DNA of 64,000 nucleotides from assembly GCF_003050935.1 (NCBI RefSeq), contig NZ_QAOX01000006.1, forward strand, positions 1 through 64,000, written 5' to 3'. The notes below the pieces were generated by a model that searched no databases, was not told where the DNA came from, and saw only the letters and a list, made by a program, of their open reading frames with translations. This DNA comes from Luteibacter sp. OK325 (GTDB lineage: Bacteria > Pseudomonadota > Gammaproteobacteria > Xanthomonadales > Rhodanobacteraceae). The stretch's first letter is position 1. Each line of letters opens with the position of its first letter. The position numbers and the translations under genes were made by a program. Positions 37,133 through 46,256 of this stretch are shown piece by piece.

Positions 37133-37506
37133 GAGAAATCACCAATCATCGTTGCCACTTCATCATTGAGTTCGGGTAGTGCGGCGAGCTCCCTGAGCTC
37201 GTCGTCGCACAGCTCGCGCATCACCTCGCGGATCGCCAGGCGGCGTCCGTCATGCAGCCACGCGTTGAGCACGCTGGCGATCGCGCGGATCGTCGGCAGC
37301 GCGGTGTCGTCCTGTGTCGCCTTACGGTGTTTCAACCGGTCGTCGACGGCGTAGCGCACGCGGCCGCCGAGGAAGGCCGACGATTCGCCGAGCAGTTGCT
37401 CCAGCGTCTCGCGCGAGCAACGGTCGATCAGCATCTCGGCGGCCTTGTTCTGCCGGGCCGCATACAGTTGACGAAGCATTTCGGCAAGGGCGTGCAGGCA
37501 GCTCAT
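37129..37506 (-). CDS. small protein of unknown function coupled to tpsA
   Basis: A predicted 125-residue soluble, largely helical, charged protein beginning MSCLHALAEMLRQLYAARQ and ending ELNDEVATMIGDFS. It has no signal peptide and I do not recognise the family. The ATG at 37506 is preferred; the frame is open 33 codons further to a GTG, but that stretch is Arg-rich and unlike a start region. Its stop overlaps the tpsA start as ATGA, so it is translated with the adhesin. A cytoplasmic role in adhesin folding or targeting is a guess from position only. Confidence 0.68.
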   Translation of the reverse strand: MSCLHALAEMLRQLYAARQNKAAEMLIDRCSRETLEQLLGESSAFLGGRVRYAVDDRLKHRKATQDDTALPTIRAIASVLNAWLHDGRRLAIREVMRELCDDELRELAALPELNDEVATMIGDFS

Positions 37507-37707
37507 GCCGCCCACCCGTGCGTCCACTTCGGCACGCGCGCGTGACGCTCGCGGCCGCGCTGCGCGGTATTCGGGTAAACATTTCGAATCATGGTCGGGA
37601 TACACGGGCTGCCTCGCTGACCTGATGCATGAAAGAGAGACGTCCCTGTCGGTTGCGATGTCCTGAGCATTCCTTTGCGCCCCACCGCCGGGCTGACGGG
37701 TCCTGTT

Positions 37708-38331
37708 TCATTTCGTCGAAGAAACCTGGCTAGCACGCGGATCGAAGCGCTGCTCGTACAACTTGTCGCCGAACGACTGCGCTGCGTTCTCCAGCTTCAC
37801 CCGCGACTTCGCCGCGAACGGTTGCCGCGAGCCGACGATGTCCGCCGTGCCGATGTTTTCGTAAGCGGCTATCACTTCCTTGCCGACCTGGTACATCTGC
37901 ACGTTGCGCGCGGTGCAGGCGTCCACCTGCGAATGCGACAGATCCAGCTCCTTGGCCAGCCGTGAGCGCTCGGTTTCCGCCGTGCGCAGGGCAAGCGCCT
38001 GCGCATCGGCATCGGACTTGCCACGCTGGAGACTGGCCTCGGCCGCCTCGCGACGTTGGCGTTCGGCCGCCAGTTCGTGCGTGGTCTCCGGCGACACGGT
38101 CGGTGCCGCCTTGGTCGCGCGCGCGGCCTCGGCTTCCTGCTTTGCCGCGTCGCGCTCTTTCTCGAGCGCCGCTTTCTCGGCGGCCCAGGTGGACTGCTGG
38201 GCCTGGATTTCCTGCAACTGCGAGCGCGTTTCGCGCAGCTGGTCGCGCATGCGGCTTTCCAGGCTGGCGGTTTGTGCCTGCGCCGCGGGGAACACGGCAA
38301 GCAGGACCAGCGCGATGAGGGTGCGTTTCAT
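37708..38331 (-). CDS. exported coiled-coil protein of unknown function
   Basis: A 207-residue protein with a signal peptide (ending PAAQA). A long Glu/Lys/Ala-rich coiled coil (about residues 25-135) is followed by a short conserved-looking C-terminal part with Cys (VDACTARNVQMYQVGKEVIAAYENIG). Probably periplasmic. The ribosome-binding site AAGGAGG is very strong. It begins nine bases after the porin stop, so it belongs to the exbBD-tonB-porin operon. It might bridge inner and outer membrane parts of that complex; this is inferred from the coiled coil and position only. Confidence 0.8.
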   Translation of the reverse strand: MKRTLIALVLLAVFPAAQAQTASLESRMRDQLRETRSQLQEIQAQQSTWAAEKAALEKERDAAKQEAEAARATKAAPTVSPETTHELAAERQRREAAEASLQRGKSDADAQALALRTAETERSRLAKELDLSHSQVDACTARNVQMYQVGKEVIAAYENIGTADIVGSRQPFAAKSRVKLENAAQSFGDKLYEQRFDPRASQVSSTK

Positions 38332-38340
38332 ATCGCCTCC

Positions 38341-40047
38341 TTAGAACCGGGCATTCATTTCAAGCTGGAACACGTCGATCGAGAGCGGCGGGCCGAACAC
38401 TTCCTTGGCGTTGAAGTAGCGCAGGCTCAGCCACGCGTACTTGGAAATGCCGTAGCTGCCGCCGAGGATGAAGCCCTTGGCATTGGTGCCACCGAGGTGG
38501 AAGTCGGTATCGGTCAGGCCGTCGAGCGTGGCGTCCGGCTGCAGGTACTTGTAGGCCAGGCTCACGTTCCAGTCGCCCGAGGCCTGCGGGTTCACGTCAC
38601 CGAGGGTAGCGCGCAGCATCCAGCCGACCGGGCCGCTCTTGTACGTGTTCTCGCTGAAGTCACCCGCACCGAAGTTGTTGACCAGGCGGTTCAGGCCGAC
38701 ATCCGGGCGGAACGCGTCCGCGCGGTGGTACGCCATGTTGCGGATGTAGTCGGCCTCGATGCGTAGCGGCGTATCGGCGACCTTGGTATCGAGCTGGGCG
38801 TTGGCGTCGGCGACGTGGTAGTCGTACACCAGGCCCACGTATTGCGGCTGTGCATAGCTGGACGGCGAGTTCGGGTCCGGCACGATGTCGCGGATCAGGA
38901 ACAGCGAGTTGCCCTTCTGCATGAAGGCGGAGCGGCTCGTATCCGTGTCGCAGGCAGTCACGCCGAGGTAGATCGAGCACGGCGACGACAGCTGGCCCTG
39001 CATGTGATCGAAGCGGTAATAGGCCAGCGCGGCCTTCAGCTCGGTGTCTTCGTTGAACTTCCACTTCGCACCGAGCTGTGCGCCAGTCATCCACTTGTCG
39101 CGGCTGGCGTTCTTGAGGCCCTGCTGCGACGGGAAGTCGTCGGCCTGGTACTCGATCGGGAACATGCCGACGTTGGCGAAGGTGCTGAGCTGGTCGGTCA
39201 TCGGCACGTTGAACTTGCCGACGATGCCGTCGAAGTTCAGGTCGTTCGAGTAGACCAGGTCCGTGCTCATGAACGGATTGGCCATGCGGCCGCCGACGAC
39301 CTGTGCCCACTCGGTCGGCTTCCACGCCAGCCATGCCTGATCGAGCCAGACATCCTTCTTGGCAAAGCCGCCGCCGAGGGTCTGCGTGGTCGAGACCGGG
39401 TTGTTGTCGTTACCGGTACCGATGCGGATGCCGGCGGTGACGCCCTCGCCGAGATCCACGTTCACGCCAAGACGCGCGCGGATGCGCAGCGAGTTGGTGC
39501 GATTTTCCAGCGTGTTGAGCAACGGCGGCGGATTCGCACCGTTGAGGTCGTACGGACCGGTCTTGTTGAGCTGTGCGAAGTCCACGACTGGCGACGCGTT
39601 GCCCTTGTCGTAGTAATGGAACTCGTCACGCACACGCATGTCGCCGGCCCAGCTGATGCGGTCGAGCCATTCGGGCAGCTTGCCCGGCTCGGCCCAATGC
39701 TCGGTCCTGGCCTGGGCGACCACTTCCTGGCGCAGCTCGTCCTTGATCTGGTTTCGCACGACTTCCGGCACGTAGGTAACGCGCACCTGGCCCGGCGTGG
39801 TCGGCGCCGCGTTGGCGGTACCGGCGAGCTTCTGTGCCTGGGCGGCTTCGGCGTTTGCCTGGGCGATCAGGCCGTCCGCGTCCGACTGGGTGAGCACGCC
39901 GCGCTTCACCAGCAGGCGCACGAGGTTGATCGTGGCGTTGTCCGACGCGGCACTCTGTGCCTGGGCGGCGCCCGCGCATAGCGACAGCCCGATGGCGAGG
40001 GCCAGCATGGCTCGCGCGGGTCGATGGCGAGCCTTTCCGATGGTCAT
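38341..40047 (-). CDS. large putative outer-membrane porin
   Basis: A 568-residue outer-membrane beta-barrel of the putative-porin type. It has a signal peptide (ending GAAQAQ) and an N-terminal helical segment (LVRLLVKRGVLTQSDADGLIAQA). Many amphipathic strands follow, ending in Phe (FQLEMNARF) as expected for barrel insertion. The ATG at 40047 has GGAGAG upstream; an in-frame ATG at 40107 overlaps the tonB stop and is possible. Its place directly after exbB-exbD-tonB suggests a TonB-linked role, but it shows no plug domain of a TonB-dependent receptor. Confidence 0.85.
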   Translation of the reverse strand: MTIGKARHRPARAMLALAIGLSLCAGAAQAQSAASDNATINLVRLLVKRGVLTQSDADGLIAQANAEAAQAQKLAGTANAAPTTPGQVRVTYVPEVVRNQIKDELRQEVVAQARTEHWAEPGKLPEWLDRISWAGDMRVRDEFHYYDKGNASPVVDFAQLNKTGPYDLNGANPPPLLNTLENRTNSLRIRARLGVNVDLGEGVTAGIRIGTGNDNNPVSTTQTLGGGFAKKDVWLDQAWLAWKPTEWAQVVGGRMANPFMSTDLVYSNDLNFDGIVGKFNVPMTDQLSTFANVGMFPIEYQADDFPSQQGLKNASRDKWMTGAQLGAKWKFNEDTELKAALAYYRFDHMQGQLSSPCSIYLGVTACDTDTSRSAFMQKGNSLFLIRDIVPDPNSPSSYAQPQYVGLVYDYHVADANAQLDTKVADTPLRIEADYIRNMAYHRADAFRPDVGLNRLVNNFGAGDFSENTYKSGPVGWMLRATLGDVNPQASGDWNVSLAYKYLQPDATLDGLTDTDFHLGGTNAKGFILGGSYGISKYAWLSLRYFNAKEVFGPPLSIDVFQLEMNARF

Positions 40048-40103
40048 GCGAACTCTCCGAGGTTCCAAAGCGTGTGTTTCAAAAGGGGTTGGCGTGGCGG
40101 GCG

Positions 40104-40784
40104 TCATACGGGGCGCTTCCCTCGGATGGCCACGCGCACGGGAAAGTGCAGCGTCGCCGGCGGCACCACGTCGATGCGCGGCATCGCGCGCACGGCTTCG
40201 AGCAAAGCTTCATCGGTCTTGGCGTTACCGCTGCCGTTGACGATCTCGGCGCGGATCAGCTTCCCGTCGGCATCCAGCCAGACATCCGCGTGCACATCGA
40301 AGGCGAGGCGATTGACGCGGTCGTCGCGCTGCACGGCCTGCTGGATGGCATAGCCGAGGTACTGACCGTAGCTGCCGGTACCCGTGCCGTTGCCACCACC
40401 GGAACCGACCATGCCGCCGCCGTCACCGGCGCCGATATTGAAGTTGTCGCTACCGGACTGGGCGTCGCCGTTGATGGTGACGCTCTTGGGCGCGTCGTTA
40501 CTGGGCTTGGGCGAGTCGGTCGGCTTCTGCGGGATGTCCTGCGGCTTGTCGATCGGCTTGATGTCGTCCTCGACCTTCTTCGGCTCCGGCGGCTTTTCCT
40601 TCGGCGGCGGAGGCGGTGGCGGCAAGGGTGTGATCGTGGCAATGCGCGGCGCCTCGCGACGTACGCCCACGCTGCTACCAGCGAAATGCCAGATCAGCAC
40701 GCCGAGTAGTACAAGCACGGCGACACCGACCGCCGGACCGAGCCAGCGACGAGGTGTTCTTCGGCGGGAAGTAGACAAGGTCAC
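40104..40784 (-). CDS. TonB-type energy transducer
   Basis: A 226-residue TonB-like protein. One N-terminal membrane helix (about residues 17-35) is followed by a Pro/Lys-rich spacer (TPLPPPPPPPKEKPPEPKK), a Gly-rich stretch and a C-terminal TonB domain (about 145-226; LAFDVHADVWLDADGKLIRAEI). It transfers proton-motive energy from ExbB/ExbD across the periplasm. GTG start at 40784, four bases after the exbD stop. The neighbouring porin, TpsB and STN protein are the obvious candidate partners. Confidence 0.92.
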   Translation of the reverse strand: MTLSTSRRRTPRRWLGPAVGVAVLVLLGVLIWHFAGSSVGVRREAPRIATITPLPPPPPPPKEKPPEPKKVEDDIKPIDKPQDIPQKPTDSPKPSNDAPKSVTINGDAQSGSDNFNIGAGDGGGMVGSGGGNGTGTGSYGQYLGYAIQQAVQRDDRVNRLAFDVHADVWLDADGKLIRAEIVNGSGNAKTDEALLEAVRAMPRIDVVPPATLHFPVRVAIRGKRPV

Positions 40785-40788
40785 GCGC

Positions 40789-41196
40789 TCATCCCTTCGG
40801 CGACTTGCCGGTGACCAGGCCGACCTGCGGCAGGTCCACGCGACGCAACAGATCCAGGATGTCCATCACCTTCTGGTACTGGACCGTGGAATCGCCCTTC
40901 ACCACCACCGGGAAATCCGGGTTGATCGCCTTAAGCGAGCGAAGACGCTCTTCGAGTTCGCCGATCGTCACCGGATAGGCGTCGAGGAAGATCTGTCCCG
41001 ATTCGGAAATCGTGATCGCCTTGGTCTGCGGCTTGGCCATGCTTACCGCGGCGCTGGCCTTGGGCAGGTTAACCTTGATGCCCTGTACCGACGCGGTGGT
41101 CATGATGATGAAGATCACGAGCAACACGTACGCCAGGTCGAGCATCGGCGTGATGTTGATGTCGTCGTACGGTTTTTCTTCGTCTTGCGCGCGCAT
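40789..41196 (-). CDS. ExbD-type proton channel subunit
   Basis: A 135-residue ExbD/TolR protein with a single N-terminal membrane helix. This carries the essential Asp in NITPMLDLAYVLLVIFIIM. A periplasmic domain follows (TISESGQIFLDAYPVTIGELEERL and VVVKGDSTVQYQKVMDIL). ATG at 41196 with AGGA upstream, ten bases after the ExbB-fusion gene. It works with the ExbB part of that protein and the adjacent TonB. Confidence 0.94.
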   Translation of the reverse strand: MRAQDEEKPYDDINITPMLDLAYVLLVIFIIMTTASVQGIKVNLPKASAAVSMAKPQTKAITISESGQIFLDAYPVTIGELEERLRSLKAINPDFPVVVKGDSTVQYQKVMDILDLLRRVDLPQVGLVTGKSPKG

Positions 41197-41206
41197 GATC
41201 CGTTCC

Positions 41207-42982
41207 TCAGGCCGCGACGGCCGACGGGTGGGTGGCGCGCTGCTGTTCCGCCAGGCGAGTCACGAACTCGTCGACGAACACCTGCATGTTCGCGGTTACG
41301 TTCTTGTTGCGGATCAGAAGGTAGTTGTAGCCAAACAGCGCGGGGATCGCGACGAACAGGCCGGCGACGGTCGCCAGCAGCGCAGCGGCAATACCGGGCG
41401 CGATGGCGTTGACGTTGACATCGCCCGCCGCGGCGATCGCCGCGAAGGTAATCATGACGCCAACCACGGTACCGAGCAGGCCAAGGAAGGGGCCGCCCGA
41501 GATGGCGATGGTGAGCAATACCATCGACTTCGACAGCTTCTGGTTCTCGCGCACGAGTACCGAATCCATGGTGGCGCGGATCGCTTCGATGGATTCCGCG
41601 GCGATATGGTCGTGACCGTCCGCGTCGCGACGATTCCACACTTCAGCCGCGCCGACCTTGTACAGGCGATACAGCGAGGCGTCCTCCAGGCGGGCACCGG
41701 CCGGATCCTTCGAGAGTGCGAGGATGTTGCGGCCCTGCTGGCGGAACGCGTCGAGGAAGTCCTCGTTGGCGTTGGTCACGCGGTTCACGTAAGTCGCGCG
41801 CTGCCACATCACCACCCACGACAGCACGGCCATGATCATCAGGATGCCGATGATCGACCAGGCGTCCGCGGTGACCGACTTGACGATGATGCCGAAATAG
41901 CCGAAGCCCACGCCCGACTGCTTCTCGTCGGCGCCGTAGTTCAGCAGCTTCGATTCCGCTCCCTGGGTCTGCGCGTCCACCGCTATCAGCGAGGCCGGAC
42001 GGGCGATGCGCGAAAGGCGCACTTCGTCCATCTGGCCGGTAAAGGGCACGAAGGTTTCGGTCTGGCCTGCGATGTCACCACCAAGCGTGGCCTGGCTGGT
42101 CATCGCCGGCAGCTTTGCGACGAGCTTGGCGTAAGGCTTGCCATCGACGTAGAGCTCGATGTCGTCGCCCGCGGCGGTCACGGCGAGGTGGGTCCAGGCG
42201 CCAGCCTTGATCGGCTCGCCAGCGGTGCTGGCGGCATCGCCGGTCTGCACGAAGGGCACGCCGTGGTCGAGGCCGATCAGAAGCTTCTGCTCACCCTGGC
42301 GACGGGCGTAGACCAGCGCGCGACCATCGGCCACGGTGTCCAGCTTGATCCAGGTGCTGAAGGTGAAGGTGCCGCCTTCGGCGACGTTCATCGACACGCT
42401 GCCCGGCAGCGTCACGATCTTCGAACCGTCGAAGCGAGCCGACTTGCCGATGATGCCGTCGATACCGGAGATGTCGTTGCCCACGGCGTTGTTACCGTAA
42501 GCGGTCGCATCGCGCGGCGGCGTGCCGGCAGGCTCTTCGAAGTGATAGACGGCGGCGTAGTCGGCATCGAACACCGCGCCGGCCTTCTCGCCACCCTGGG
42601 CCTTGGCGTTGCCGTAGTACATCCAGACCTGCTGCTGCGCGTCCGCAGCGACCTGCGGCACGTCCACCCAGATCAGCGCGACGCCGAGCACCGGATCGAA
42701 GCTCTCTATCTGGAAGTTCAGCGGGGTCTTGTCATCGGCGGCAACGAAACGGACATCCGCACCGGACTCCGAAACACCGTCGAAGGTGAAGTTGCCCGAG
42801 TGCAGGCGAACCAGCAGCGGCGTGCGACCGACCGCCGTGGTGACGTTGCCACCCTTCGCCGTCGTGTCGATGGTGATCGCCTTGCGGAAGGAGAAGTCCT
42901 GGTTCCACCACGAGGTGTCGGCATGAGCCGCCGGCACCCAGCCGAGGATCAGCAAGCAGGTCAGTAACAAGATTCGAGTCAC
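41207..42982 (-). CDS. DUF2341-LamG-ExbB fusion protein
   Basis: A 591-residue inner-membrane protein joining a carbohydrate-binding-like periplasmic part to an ExbB/TolQ channel. Signal peptide residues 1-21 (ending PAAHA). DUF2341 spans about 22-150 (TSWWNQDFSFRKAITID). A LamG/concanavalin-like jelly roll spans about 150-345 (AAVYHFEE, TFSTWIKLD, WTHLAVTAAGDDIELYVDG). The MotA/TolQ/ExbB part has helices near 372-392, 480-505 and 515-545 (GGPFLGLLGTVVGVMITF). GTG start at 42982 with AGGGG upstream. ExbB subunits normally have no such ectodomain; it may sense a surface glycan or the adhesin and gate the channel (inference). It follows tpsB by 36 bp. Confidence 0.93.
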   Translation of the reverse strand: MTRILLLTCLLILGWVPAAHADTSWWNQDFSFRKAITIDTTAKGGNVTTAVGRTPLLVRLHSGNFTFDGVSESGADVRFVAADDKTPLNFQIESFDPVLGVALIWVDVPQVAADAQQQVWMYYGNAKAQGGEKAGAVFDADYAAVYHFEEPAGTPPRDATAYGNNAVGNDISGIDGIIGKSARFDGSKIVTLPGSVSMNVAEGGTFTFSTWIKLDTVADGRALVYARRQGEQKLLIGLDHGVPFVQTGDAASTAGEPIKAGAWTHLAVTAAGDDIELYVDGKPYAKLVAKLPAMTSQATLGGDIAGQTETFVPFTGQMDEVRLSRIARPASLIAVDAQTQGAESKLLNYGADEKQSGVGFGYFGIIVKSVTADAWSIIGILMIMAVLSWVVMWQRATYVNRVTNANEDFLDAFRQQGRNILALSKDPAGARLEDASLYRLYKVGAAEVWNRRDADGHDHIAAESIEAIRATMDSVLVRENQKLSKSMVLLTIAISGGPFLGLLGTVVGVMITFAAIAAAGDVNVNAIAPGIAAALLATVAGLFVAIPALFGYNYLLIRNKNVTANMQVFVDEFVTRLAEQQRATHPSAVAA

Positions 42983-43018
42983 GGTGATACCCCTGGAGTC
43001 TATGGTCCGACCTGCCGG

Positions 43019-44656
43019 TCAGAGATCCGCTTTGAGTGAGAAATGAATACGAGTGTCATGCGCACGCGTGGCCTGCCCGTTATTGAACGGATAGGCCACT
43101 TCGAACGAACCGGTGGCGATGTTGAAGATCTGGAAACGGGTACCGACGCCCACGCTCGAAAGGTCGTAGCTGTTCACGCGCGTGCTGCCGGCGTCCGGGT
43201 TGTTGGCATCGATCAGCTGGGGCAAGGCGTTCATCAGTGCCAGGTGCGCGGCGTCGGCAAAGGCATGGAAGCGCCAGTCGTTCACCCAACCGCCAATGTG
43301 CTGGGCGATGGATGGCGTGCGGAACTCGATGCTGCCGATCACGCCGTGGTCGGCGGTCTCTTCCGCTTCGAGGTAACCGCGCACGGTGCTGTCGCCGCCT
43401 GCCGCATACTGTTCACTGGAGACCAGCGACGAGGTCGAAAGCTGCAAACCCAATCGCCCCGCCAGACTGAAGCCGTTCTGGAAAAGCAGCGTGTGGCCGC
43501 CGTCGAACTTCATATAGAAGAAGTTCTGCCTGGCCTTGTAGCGCTGGTTGTCGAAAGCTGCCGAATCGCTGGCACCGGCACGAAAACCGAAGGTGCCGCT
43601 GATACCGATGCTGCTCGACGAGTGCTCGCCGACGGTCTGGCCCTGGTAACTGGCCACCAGCGGGATGTACGTGATCGGCGCCTTCGACGTATCGCCGCCG
43701 AGGCTGATGTTCTGGTCGAAATGCTTGCGCGTGACACCGAGCGAGAGCGACTGCGAGTACTCGCCATGGCTCGGCAGGCTGCGCACGAAGGTGAAGCCGA
43801 ACGCGTTGCCCTTGCCCAGCACGGTCGTACCGCCGACGGCGTTAGCATTGCTATTGGACTTGTACGCGGAGGTCAACACACTCCAGTCGGCATCCAGCGG
43901 AATGAGGTAAGAACCAGACCAGACTTCGGCGGCACTCTGGTCCTGCGGGGCGACGATATAAGTGAGCGACGCCGACTGCCCCTTCTGGAACAGGTTGTCG
44001 TAGCGCAGGCTGCCGATGGTGCGCAGCTCCGGCGTGTTGACACTATGGTCGTTGTTGACCTCGAGGCTCGCGTGCATCGGCGCGCTGTCGGTCACCTTCA
44101 GCGTCACGTCCATCGTCTGCGGCAGCTTGCCCTGCGTCAGCACAGGCACCACCTGGGCGCCGCCGCGCTTGTTCACGTCGGTAAGCTGCTGTTGGGCGGC
44201 GGCAAAGTTCGGCACCTCGCCTTCGCTCAGTGCGGGTACCGAGTCGCGGATATCCTTGGGTGAATGATAGGTCGCGCCTTCCACACGCACCCTGCCCACG
44301 GTGTTCTCGGTGACCTGGAAACGGATGATGCCGCCCTTCACCTGCTGTGGCGGCAGGTCCACCACCACGGACTGGTAGCCGTGGGTCTGGTAGAGCTTCT
44401 GCAGCGCATCGCGCGCGCCGTTCACATCGTTCATGGACTTGCCGGGGCCGAGGAACGGATACACCGCCGTTTCGATATCCAGCGCTTGCAGTGTCGTGTT
44501 GCCGTCGACGACGTACTCGTTCACGTCGAACGCGGTCGGCGCGTCCTGCGCCATGGCGGCACCTGTCAGCGACAGCGAGATCGCCAGCGCCAGCGCGTGT
44601 GCGCCTCGCACCCATACTGCTCGTGTAGCCACGCGAAACTTCCCCTGATGTTCCAT
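43019..44656 (-). CDS. TpsB/ShlB-type outer-membrane transporter for the adhesin
   Basis: A 545-residue Omp85-superfamily pore that secretes and folds the TpsA partner. A signal peptide ends GAAMAQ, a POTRA_2 domain follows (about residues 42-120; FDVNEYVVDGNTTLQALDIETAVYPFLG), then a second POTRA region and a 16-strand barrel with the loop-6 motif VRGYLE (about residue 425). Its tpsA lies about 6 kb downstream, separated by the exbB-exbD-tonB-porin genes, rather than adjacent as is usual. It heads the structural operon, 87 bp after the anti-sigma gene. Confidence 0.94.
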   Translation of the reverse strand: MEHQGKFRVATRAVWVRGAHALALAISLSLTGAAMAQDAPTAFDVNEYVVDGNTTLQALDIETAVYPFLGPGKSMNDVNGARDALQKLYQTHGYQSVVVDLPPQQVKGGIIRFQVTENTVGRVRVEGATYHSPKDIRDSVPALSEGEVPNFAAAQQQLTDVNKRGGAQVVPVLTQGKLPQTMDVTLKVTDSAPMHASLEVNNDHSVNTPELRTIGSLRYDNLFQKGQSASLTYIVAPQDQSAAEVWSGSYLIPLDADWSVLTSAYKSNSNANAVGGTTVLGKGNAFGFTFVRSLPSHGEYSQSLSLGVTRKHFDQNISLGGDTSKAPITYIPLVASYQGQTVGEHSSSSIGISGTFGFRAGASDSAAFDNQRYKARQNFFYMKFDGGHTLLFQNGFSLAGRLGLQLSTSSLVSSEQYAAGGDSTVRGYLEAEETADHGVIGSIEFRTPSIAQHIGGWVNDWRFHAFADAAHLALMNALPQLIDANNPDAGSTRVNSYDLSSVGVGTRFQIFNIATGSFEVAYPFNNGQATRAHDTRIHFSLKADL

Positions 44657-44743
44657 CTGCCCTAAGGACGCGTGGGCAGTGGTGGCACTGAACCGTTGTC
44701 ACGAAAAATTCATGGGGCGAACGATGCCGACCCGGCGCGACGG

Positions 44744-45712
44744 TCAGCTCAACAACACCCAACCACCCGGAAGGTGGGTCGCGTGCGCGCCATAGGCGTC
44801 TTCGATCAGGCTGGCCACGTCGGCCATCTGGTCCAGGGTGAAACGCGCATGCACGCGGCGCTCGCCGAGCGCGCGGTCGGTTATGACGATGCGACCGGGG
44901 CGATAGCGATTGATGTCGGTGACGACGTCGGCAAGGGGCTGGTTGTCGTAGATCAGTACGCGATGCCTCCATGCGAGCGCGGTGTCGGGGTTCACGGCAA
45001 CGGCGGCGCCGAGGCCATCGGCACCGAACGCAAGTTGTTGCGCGGGCTTGACCAGGGTCTTCGTCGCAGCACGCGCCAGCACGGCCTGCCCTTCCAGGCA
45101 GGTCACCGTGGAGACCCCGTCCACACAGCGCACGGCGAAGGACGCACCCGGGCCGGAGAGCACGCGCGCGTCTTCCAGTTCGACGACGAAGGGTGCGGTG
45201 TGCGACGGATCGATACGCACCACGGCCTCGCCAGTACGCAGGCGGACGCCGGTGATGGCGTTACCCGACGAACGCACGCCGATGTCCGTGGCGGTATTCA
45301 TTTCCAGGACAACGCCCTGGGTCACGTCGACATGTCGCTGCTCGCCTACGGCCGTGCGCAGCGTCGCACCGGTACCCCGTTGCCCGCCCATATCCAGGCC
45401 ATAGCGGGCGACGACCACGGCCGCGACGGAGGCCGTAATAGCGGTGCCAAGGAACGCGCGGCGACTTATGCGTATCGCGTGCTTCGGCGCCGTGCGTCCG
45501 CCGCGCGGGACGGACTGTTGACGCCGGGCGATGGCCGGACCGAGGTCGTGCCACATCTGCCGCGTTCGTGCGAAAGCTTCCGCGTGCTGCTCGCTCGACA
45601 GACACCAGCGACGGAAGGCTTCGCCATCCTCGCGGGTGGCCGTTCCCGAGGTGAGATGCACGAGCCAGGCCTGGGCCTGGCGCTCGTTATCCTTGAGGTT
45701 GGTCGTATCCAT
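44744..45712 (-). CDS. FecR-family anti-sigma factor/sigma regulator
   Basis: A 322-residue FecR-type protein. The cytoplasmic N-terminal sigma-binding domain (about residues 5-75; AQAWLVHLTSGTATREDGEAFRRW) leads to one membrane helix (about 100-120) and a periplasmic FecR domain (RTAVGEQRHVDVTQGVVLEMNT). A C-terminal STN-contacting domain ends in LPGGWVLLS. It should hold the adjacent sigma factor inactive until the STN protein signals. The ATG at 45712 lies five bases after the sigma stop; a TTG at 45721 would overlap it. VreR of P. aeruginosa is the likely counterpart by gene order. Confidence 0.92.
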   Translation of the reverse strand: MDTTNLKDNERQAQAWLVHLTSGTATREDGEAFRRWCLSSEQHAEAFARTRQMWHDLGPAIARRQQSVPRGGRTAPKHAIRISRRAFLGTAITASVAAVVVARYGLDMGGQRGTGATLRTAVGEQRHVDVTQGVVLEMNTATDIGVRSSGNAITGVRLRTGEAVVRIDPSHTAPFVVELEDARVLSGPGASFAVRCVDGVSTVTCLEGQAVLARAATKTLVKPAQQLAFGADGLGAAVAVNPDTALAWRHRVLIYDNQPLADVVTDINRYRPGRIVITDRALGERRVHARFTLDQMADVASLIEDAYGAHATHLPGGWVLLS

Positions 45713-45717
45713 ACCGG

Positions 45718-46242
45718 TCAAGACGCATCTCCGGCACCGGGACCGAACCGCTGTACCGATTTTCTTCCCACTTTTGTGGCACAGGTCTCAAGTGCCTTCT
45801 TCAGTTCCTTGCCCACCATGCGTACGGAAATGCCATGACGCGCGGCGATTTCCACCTGTGGCAGCTCGTCGATACGCGCCGCGATGAGGATCTCGCGCTG
45901 GCGTCGGGTGAGCGCGTCCAGGGCCAGGCCCAGCGCGGCGATGTCCTGCTGCGAGGAGAGCACGGTGGGCGGGTCCAGGTGATCGTCGACGCCCTGGATC
46001 AGGTCGTCCACCTCTTCACCGGTGAGCAGCCGGCCCGACGAACGGTGGTGATCCGCTGCCATGTTGAGCGCCATGCGGAACAGATACCCGGTGGGATGCG
46101 TGGCGCGTTCGGCATCGGGGTCGAGCCGCTCCACGCGAAGATAGGTTTCCTGCAGCACGTCGTCGACCAGATCGTCCGAACGCAGGCGACGACGCAGGCG
46201 GCGCCGGAAATCTTCGTAGTTGGCGAGGAACAGCCCGAGCAT
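45718..46242 (-). CDS. ECF sigma factor (FecI/VreI-like)
   Basis: A 174-residue extracytoplasmic-function sigma factor. Region 2 is visible as DDLVDDVLQETYLRVERL followed by GYLFRMALNMAADHHR. Region 4 is LTRRQREILIAARIDELPQVEIAARHGISVRMVGKELKKAL. The ATG at 46242 lies 14 bases after the stop of the STN gene; upstream open frame is the shadow of that gene. Order STN protein, sigma, FecR is that of cell-surface signalling systems, and specifically of vreA-vreI-vreR. The downstream tpsB-to-gspD genes on the same strand are the natural target regulon (inference). Confidence 0.92.
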   Translation of the reverse strand: MLGLFLANYEDFRRRLRRRLRSDDLVDDVLQETYLRVERLDPDAERATHPTGYLFRMALNMAADHHRSSGRLLTGEEVDDLIQGVDDHLDPPTVLSSQQDIAALGLALDALTRRQREILIAARIDELPQVEIAARHGISVRMVGKELKKALETCATKVGRKSVQRFGPGAGDAS

Positions 46243-46256
46243 CGACGTGTCCAATG

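Noticed and set aside
41012-42967. 651-codon open frame on the plus strand
   Set aside because: It is the antisense shadow of the DUF2341-LamG-ExbB fusion, which has full domain support.
44696-44713. TTGTCAC-GAAA-AATTCAT resembling a Pho box before tpsB
   Set aside because: Spacing fits but the second half matches only four of seven bases and the orientation is opposite to tpsB.
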